From assembly GCA_015478725.1 (NCBI GenBank), contig JADMIG010000009.1:40448-104447 (forward strand): a DNA stretch of 64,000 bases, in the 5' to 3' direction. The position numbers were made by a program, and so were the translations under genes. Below, in pieces: positions 59,446 to 64,000 of the stretch. Position 1 is the stretch's first letter. Every line of letters starts with the position of its first letter. This DNA comes from Chloroflexota bacterium. GTDB lineage: Bacteria; Chloroflexota; Limnocylindria; Limnocylindrales; CSP1-4. The notes beneath the pieces were generated by a model that was not told the DNA's origin, ran no database searches, and saw nothing but the letters and a program-made list of their open reading frames with translations.

Positions 59446-60888
59446 TCAGGCGCGCCACCCGGTCGGTGCGACGCTGCGGGTCGCGTCGAAGGCGACCGCC
59501 AGGGCGTCGCCGAGGGTCGCCACGCCGACCACCTCGAGGCCGGTGATCTCGGGAGGCGACACGGAGGACGCGGCGACGGGCACGATCGCCCGACCGAAGC
59601 CGAGCCGGGCGGCCTCGCGGAGGCGTCGTTCGAGACCCGTCACGGACCGCAGCTCGCCGAGCAGCCCGACCTCGCCGACGGCGACGGTCCCACTGCGGAC
59701 CGTCTGATCGCGGAGCGAAGATGCGAGGGCGATGGCGATCGGGAGGTCGAGGGCCGGTTCGTCGACCGACAGCCCGCCGGCGACGTTCATGTAGACATCG
59801 TGGCTCGCGAGGTCGATGCCGGCCCGCCGCCCGAGGACCGCGATGAGGAGCGCCAGTCGGTTCGGGTCGAGGCCGCTCGCCATCCGGCGCGGCGTCCCAT
59901 AGCTCGTCGAGGCCACGAGCGCCTGGATCTCGATGAGCAGTGGGCGGCTGCCCTCGAGCGTCGGGACGACGACGCTCCCCGGCGCGCCCGCCGGGCCTGC
60001 GCCGAGAAAGGCCCGCGCCGGGTCGGCAAGCTCACCGAGCCCGGTCTCGCCCATCTCGAATACGCCGACCTCCTCGGTCGAGCCGAAGCGGTTCTTCGTC
60101 GCCCGGAGCAGGCGCAGGGAGGCATATCGCTCGCCCTCGAGGGTGAGGACCGCGTCCACGAGGTGCTCGAGCGTCTTGGGTCCTGCGATCGAGCCATCCT
60201 TCGTCACATGACCGACGAGCACGACCGCGACGCCGTCGCCCTTGGCGAGCTCCATGAGGCGGAGGGCGGACTCCCGCACCTGTCCGACGCTGCCCGCCGG
60301 CCCGTCGAGTTCCTCGACGCTCATCGTCTGGATCGAATCGACGACCACGAGCCCAGGGCGTTCCGTCCGCGCGATCTCGACGATGCGCCCGACCTCGCTC
60401 TCGGCGACGACCCGGATCGACTGACCGGCGACGCCCCGGGTGAGTCCGAGCCGCGTCGCCCGGAGCGCGACCTGGGCTGCGGACTCCTCACCCGTCGCAT
60501 AGACGACGGTGGACCCACCGTCCGCGGCGGATCGGGCGAGCCCCGCGGCGATCTGCAGCACGAGCGTCGATTTGCCGATCCCCGGTTCCCCGCCGACGAG
60601 GATGAGCGAGCCTGGGACGAGGCCGCCGCCGAGGACCCGATCCACCTCGCCGATCCCGATCCCGATCCGCGGGACTGCGGCGTCCCCGATCTCCGCGAGC
60701 GCCACCGGGGGTGCGCTGGACCCACCCCGGCCCGCGCCGCCCGTCGCCGCCCGCGCGGATCGAGTCGAGGGTCGGACGAGCGTCTCCACGAGGCTGTTCC
60801 AGCTGCCGCACGAACGGCACTGCCCCTCCCAGCGCACGAAGGCGTCGCCGCACGATTGGCAGACGTATCGACTCTGGGCCTTCACCAC
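59446..60888 (-). CDS. radA: DNA repair protein RadA
   Basis: RadA (Sms) is a RecA-like helicase that drives branch migration in recombination. The 480-residue protein has a C4 zinc finger (Cys10, Cys13, Cys24, Cys27), Walker A GGEPGIGKSTL (99-109), the RadA-specific KNRFG (265-269) and a Lon-like C-terminal domain (GLSVDEPALDLPIAIALASS, VGEVGLLGELRSV). It starts 25 bases after the clpC stop. Confidence 0.96.
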   Translation of the reverse strand: MVKAQSRYVCQSCGDAFVRWEGQCRSCGSWNSLVETLVRPSTRSARAATGGAGRGGSSAPPVALAEIGDAAVPRIGIGIGEVDRVLGGGLVPGSLILVGGEPGIGKSTLVLQIAAGLARSAADGGSTVVYATGEESAAQVALRATRLGLTRGVAGQSIRVVAESEVGRIVEIARTERPGLVVVDSIQTMSVEELDGPAGSVGQVRESALRLMELAKGDGVAVVLVGHVTKDGSIAGPKTLEHLVDAVLTLEGERYASLRLLRATKNRFGSTEEVGVFEMGETGLGELADPARAFLGAGPAGAPGSVVVPTLEGSRPLLIEIQALVASTSYGTPRRMASGLDPNRLALLIAVLGRRAGIDLASHDVYMNVAGGLSVDEPALDLPIAIALASSLRDQTVRSGTVAVGEVGLLGELRSVTGLERRLREAARLGFGRAIVPVAASSVSPPEITGLEVVGVATLGDALAVAFDATRSVAPTGWRA

Positions 60889-60913
60889 CGTCCGCCGCCG
60901 GAGCCGTCGTCGC

Positions 60914-63388
60914 CTAGTGCGTCTCGACGGGAGTCTTCACCTCGGCGGCGTGGATATCGAGGCCGGCCTCCTCGCCCTTGTCGACGACGATCATCGTGTG
61001 GGGCTCGTAGCGGCCGAGGAGAAGGTGCTCGGCGAGGACATCCTCGACCATGTTCTGGATGACCCGGCGGAGCGGACGAGCGCCGTAGGCGGCGTCGTAG
61101 CCGAGCTTGATGATGTGCTCCTTCGCCGCCTGCGTGACCTCGAGATCCATCTGCTGCGCTCGTAGCTGGTCGCGGACGCGAGCCAGCATGAGGTCGACGA
61201 TCTTGGTGATCTCCTCCACCGTGAGGCTCCGGAAGACGACCGTCGCATCGATCCGGTTGAGGAACTCCGGCCGGAAGTTGTTCTTGAGCTCGGCCGCGAC
61301 CTTCTCGCGCATGAGCTCGTACGACGCCTCGGCTCTCGACTCCGCCGTCTCGCCGGTGGAGCGGAAGCCCAGGGCGGAGTTCGTCTGGAGCTGCCTCGCG
61401 CCGAGGTTGGAGGTCATGATGATGATGGAGTTGCGGAAGTCGACGCGTCGGCCCTTCGCATCCGTGAGGTGACCGTCCTCCAGGATCTGGAGGAGGATAT
61501 TGAACACCTCCGGATGGGCCTTTTCGACCTCGTCGAGGAGCACCACACAGTAGCTCTTGCGGCGGACCGCCTCGGTGAGCTGGCCTCCCTCATCGAACCC
61601 GACATAGCCCGGGGGCGCTCCGACGAGCCGGCTCACGTTGTGGCGTTCCATGAACTCGCTCATGTCGATCTTGATGAGCGCGTCCTCGCTCCCGAACATG
61701 AACTCGGCGAGCGCCTTCGCAAGCTCGGTCTTCCCGACACCCGTCGGACCGAGGAAGATGAATGAGCCGATCGGGCGCTTGGGGTCCTTGAGACCGGCCC
61801 GCGCCCGGCGGACCGCCCGCGAGACCGTCCCGATCGCCTCTTCCTGGCCGATGACCCGTCCGTGGATCGTTTCCTCCATGTGGAGGAGTCGCTCGGATTC
61901 CTCCTGGGCGATCCGGGTGACGGGGATGCCCGTCCACATCGCGACGACCTGAGCGATCTCCTGTTCGCCCACCGTGGGCTGGTCCGAGGCGACCTGACCC
62001 TGCCATTCCGCGCGCAGGGACTCGACGTGGTCCTTGGCCGCCGACTCTGCCTCGCGGAGCGTTGCGGCCTGCTCGTAGTCTTGGCCGTTGATCGCCGCGT
62101 CCTTCTCCTTCGTGATCCGCTCGAGTTCGCGCTGCGCCTCGCGGAGCGGCGGCGGAGCCGACGCATATCGCAGGCGGACACGGCTCGCCGCCTCATCGAT
62201 GAGGTCGATCGCCTTGTCCGGCAGGTGGCGATCCGTGATGTAGCGGATCGACAGGTCGGCCGCCGCCTGCACCGCCTCGTCGGTGATCGTCACCTTGTGG
62301 TGCTGCTCATAGCGCTCGCGGACGCCCTTGAGGATCTCGATCGTCTGCTCGAGTGTCGGCTCTTCGACCATGACCGGCTGGAAGCGGCGTTCAAGGGCGG
62401 CGTCGCGCTCGATGTACTTGCGGTACTCGTCGAGTGTCGTGGCGCCGATGCACTGGAGCTCGCCGCGGGCGAGTGGTGGCTTGAGGATGTTCGCCGCGTC
62501 GATCGCGCCCTCGGCCGCTCCGGCCCCGACGAGCGTGTGAAGCTCGTCGATGAAGAGGACGGCGTCGTTCGTGTTGCGGAGCTCCTCGATGATCTTCTTG
62601 AGCCGCTCCTCGAACTCGCCGCGGTACTTGGTGCCGGCGACCAGCGACCCGATGTCGAGGGTGAGGACCCGCTTGTTGAGCAGTGTCTCCGGGACGTCGC
62701 CGCTGACGATCCGGTGGGCGAGGCCCTCCACGATGGCCGTCTTCCCGACGCCCGGTTCGCCGATCAGGGCCGGGTTGTTCTTCGTCCGCCGCGAGAGGAT
62801 CTGGATGACCCGTTCGATCTCCTTCTCTCGGCCGATGACCGGGTCGAGCTTGCCTGCCCGCGCGGCGTCCGTGAGATTGATCCCGAGCTGGTCGACCGTG
62901 GGCGTCTTGCTCGCCCGCTTCGTCTCCGGCGTCGGACCGGACGCGGAGCTCTGGGACAGGACCCGGATCACCTCGTGACGGACCTTGTCGAGGTTGACAC
63001 CGAGGGACTCGAGCACGCCGGCTGCGATGCCCTCTCCCTCGCGGACGAGGCCGAGGAGCAGGTGCTCCGTGCCGATGTAGTTGTGACCGAGCCGCCGGGC
63101 CTCGTCGATCGCGAGCTCGATGACCCGCTTCGCCCGAGGCGTGAGGCCGACCTCGCCCACGACGGGCCGATCGCCGCGACCGATGATGAATTCGACCGCC
63201 GTGCGCACCTTCGGCAACTCGACGTTCATGTTCTCGAGGACGCGCGCGGCGACACCCTCGCCCTCGCGGACGAGACCGAGCAGGAGGTGCTCGGTGCCGA
63301 TGTAGTTGTGGTTGAACCGCTGCGCCTCGTCCTGCGCGAGAGTCAGGACTTTGCGTGCGCGATCCGTGAACTTGTCGAACCGATCCAT
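60914..63388 (-). CDS. clpC: Clp protease ATP-binding subunit ClpC
   Basis: 824-residue AAA+ unfoldase that feeds ClpP. Two Clp-N repeats ([20 protein letters not shown] and [20 protein letters not shown]), the first AAA module with GEPGVGKT (210-217), a UVR-like middle segment ([20 protein letters not shown]), and the second AAA module with [20 protein letters not shown]. The middle segment distinguishes ClpC from ClpA. No ctsR or mcsAB gene is seen nearby. Confidence 0.96.
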   Translation of the reverse strand: MDRFDKFTDRARKVLTLAQDEAQRFNHNYIGTEHLLLGLVREGEGVAARVLENMNVELPKVRTAVEFIIGRGDRPVVGEVGLTPRAKRVIELAIDEARRLGHNYIGTEHLLLGLVREGEGIAAGVLESLGVNLDKVRHEVIRVLSQSSASGPTPETKRASKTPTVDQLGINLTDAARAGKLDPVIGREKEIERVIQILSRRTKNNPALIGEPGVGKTAIVEGLAHRIVSGDVPETLLNKRVLTLDIGSLVAGTKYRGEFEERLKKIIEELRNTNDAVLFIDELHTLVGAGAAEGAIDAANILKPPLARGELQCIGATTLDEYRKYIERDAALERRFQPVMVEEPTLEQTIEILKGVRERYEQHHKVTITDEAVQAAADLSIRYITDRHLPDKAIDLIDEAASRVRLRYASAPPPLREAQRELERITKEKDAAINGQDYEQAATLREAESAAKDHVESLRAEWQGQVASDQPTVGEQEIAQVVAMWTGIPVTRIAQEESERLLHMEETIHGRVIGQEEAIGTVSRAVRRARAGLKDPKRPIGSFIFLGPTGVGKTELAKALAEFMFGSEDALIKIDMSEFMERHNVSRLVGAPPGYVGFDEGGQLTEAVRRKSYCVVLLDEVEKAHPEVFNILLQILEDGHLTDAKGRRVDFRNSIIIMTSNLGARQLQTNSALGFRSTGETAESRAEASYELMREKVAAELKNNFRPEFLNRIDATVVFRSLTVEEITKIVDLMLARVRDQLRAQQMDLEVTQAAKEHIIKLGYDAAYGARPLRRVIQNMVEDVLAEHLLLGRYEPHTMIVVDKGEEAGLDIHAAEVKTPVETH

Positions 63389-63436
63389 CGAGTCGAACGC
63401 CTGTTCCTCTTGCCGCCGAGTGGGAGCCCCGAGGGC

Positions 63437-63464
63437 ATGCTAGCACGACGGCCCGCCAGCGCAA
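63437..63464 (-). promoter_or_regulatory. possible clpC promoter
   Basis: Minus strand TTGCGC (63459-63464), a 16-base spacer and TAGCAT (63437-63442) with TGC before it, about 50 bases upstream of clpC. No CtsR or CIRCE-like operator was recognised. The rest of this 177-base gap has a GC hairpin (GGGCCGC/GCGGCCC near 63520-63540) that may end the upstream gene. Confidence 0.4.
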
Positions 63465-63565
63465 CGAGGTGACGGCCGTGCAGCCCGTCCGGCACGAAGG
63501 ATCGACCGGCGATGCGTGGGCCGCGGGCCCGGCGGCCCGCGATGGACGACCGCAGGGTCAGGCGG

Positions 63566-64000
63566 TCAACCCTCGGTCGGGTGGGCCGTCGCCGATGTGG
63601 GCGGTGTCGCCGGCTCGGGCTCGGTTTCGGCCTCAGGCTTGGGCCCAGGCTTGGGCTTGGGCTTCGGCTCAGCCACGGGCTCGGGCTCGGGCTTCGGCTC
63701 GGGCTTCGGCTCAGCCTCGGCCTCAGGCTTGGGCCCAGGCTTGGGCTTGGGCTTCGGCTCAGCCACGGGCTCGGGCTCGGGCTTCGGCTCGGGCTTCGGC
63801 TCAGCCTCGGCCTCAGGCTTGGGCCCAGGCTTGGGCTTGGGCTTCGGCTCAGCCACGGGCTCGGGCTCGGGCTTCGGCTCGGGCTTCGGCTCAGCCACGG
63901 GCTCGGGCTCGGGCTCGGGCTTCGGCTCGGGCTCGGGCTCATCGACGGGCTCGGGCTCGGGCTTCGGCTCGGGCTCGGGCTCGGGCTTCGGCTCGGGCTC
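63566..64000 (-). CDS. Pro/Glu/Lys repeat protein, C-terminal part only
   Basis: The frame is open from the right edge to a stop at 63566-63568, so the 5' end lies outside the window. It encodes alternating [13 protein letters not shown] residues with [19 protein letters not shown] blocks, ending [15 protein letters not shown]. Three exact 90-base repeats (30 residues) make up most of it. Such stretches are extended and rigid and often span cell walls or link domains, but the rest of the protein is unseen. A GTG at 63898 is within the repeat and unlikely to be the true start. Other frames through the repeat are open too, so the call is moderate. Confidence 0.5.
   Translation of the reverse strand, partial: EPEPKPEPEPEPKPEPEPVDEPEPEPKPEPEPEPVAEPKPEPKPEPEPVAEPKPKPKPGPKPEAEAEPKPEPKPEPEPVAEPKPKPKPGPKPEAEAEPKPEPKPEPEPVAEPKPKPKPGPKPEAETEPEPATPPTSATAHPTEG
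63631..63900. repeat. 90-bp tandem repeat, three units
   Basis: Units begin at 63631, 63721 and 63811 and match each other closely; the third differs at its right end (acg for ctc near 63896). The period is divisible by three, so every frame is preserved. Simpler 6- and 12-base gctcgg/gcttcg patterns continue to the window end. Confidence 0.9.

Noticed and set aside
58198..61062. A 954-codon plus-strand open frame
   Set aside because: Antisense to the PIN-TRAM gene and radA, both recognised by motifs; no domain seen in the plus frame.
63566..63900. Tandem repeats as a CRISPR array
   Set aside because: Repeats are contiguous with no unique spacers, and no cas gene is present.
63343..63942. 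A Ser/Pro repeat frame through the tandem repeats and the start of clpC
   Set aside because: It is another frame of the 90-bp repeat and would overlap the ClpC N terminus; the PEPKPEP frame ends before clpC.

Overview
This window is about 64 kb of GC-rich bacterial DNA (clearly above 65% by eye). I place it tentatively in the Chloroflexota, possibly a Limnocylindria/Ellin6529-like lineage. The reasons are the gene order around the ribosomal clusters, a long coiled-coil insertion in RpoC, a fused IspD-IspF, an orphan MutL-family ATPase and frequent GTG starts. No rRNA gene is present, so the placement is inference. All 74 protein genes and all 4 tRNAs I recognise lie on the minus strand, so transcription runs from high to low coordinates. 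Many adjacent genes overlap by 1 to 14 bases.

In transcription order, the right end (64.0-53.9 kb) holds the 3' end of a Pro/Glu/Lys repeat protein, then clpC, radA, a membrane PIN-TRAM protein, ispDF, cysS and rlmB. Next come tRNA-Thr(TGT), tRNA-Tyr(GTA) and tRNA-Thr(GGT), then tuf copy 2, rpmG, tRNA-Trp(CCA), secE, nusG, rplK, rplA, an L10 leader, rplJ and rplL, followed by rpoB and rpoC (53.9-40.2 kb). A strong promoter then leads into rpsL, rpsG, fusA and tuf copy 1 (39.9-35.7 kb). That block runs directly into the S10, spc and alpha ribosomal clusters, including secY, adk, map, infA and a 37-codon rpmJ with a TTG start, then truA, rplM and rpsI (35.7-18.7 kb).

The left third carries housekeeping genes: argF; a TPR protein; the c-di-AMP and cell-wall precursor set cdaA-cdaR-glmM-glmS; acpS, nnrD and alr; a macro-domain protein and a 96-residue unknown; a MutL-family ATPase with an unknown partner; the t6A set tsaE-tsaB-rimI-tsaD; rsmA; and ispE, which is cut by the left edge.

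Together the genes supply transcription and translation machinery, protein export (SecE/SecY), protein quality control (ClpC), tRNA modification, MEP isoprenoid steps (IspD/E/F) and early peptidoglycan precursors. The window is mostly conserved housekeeping DNA. The unusual points are two identical tuf copies whose identity ends inside the start codon (ATG versus GTG), an alr reading frame whose only plausible start is CTG, repeated NPFL motifs in an RpoC tail, Ser at the rifampicin-site His of RpoB, an S12 insertion, L33 lacking its fourth zinc cysteine, palindromes built around the rpsL and rpoB promoters, and the MutL-like/unknown gene pair. I saw no CRISPR array, insertion sequence, phage gene or defence system.
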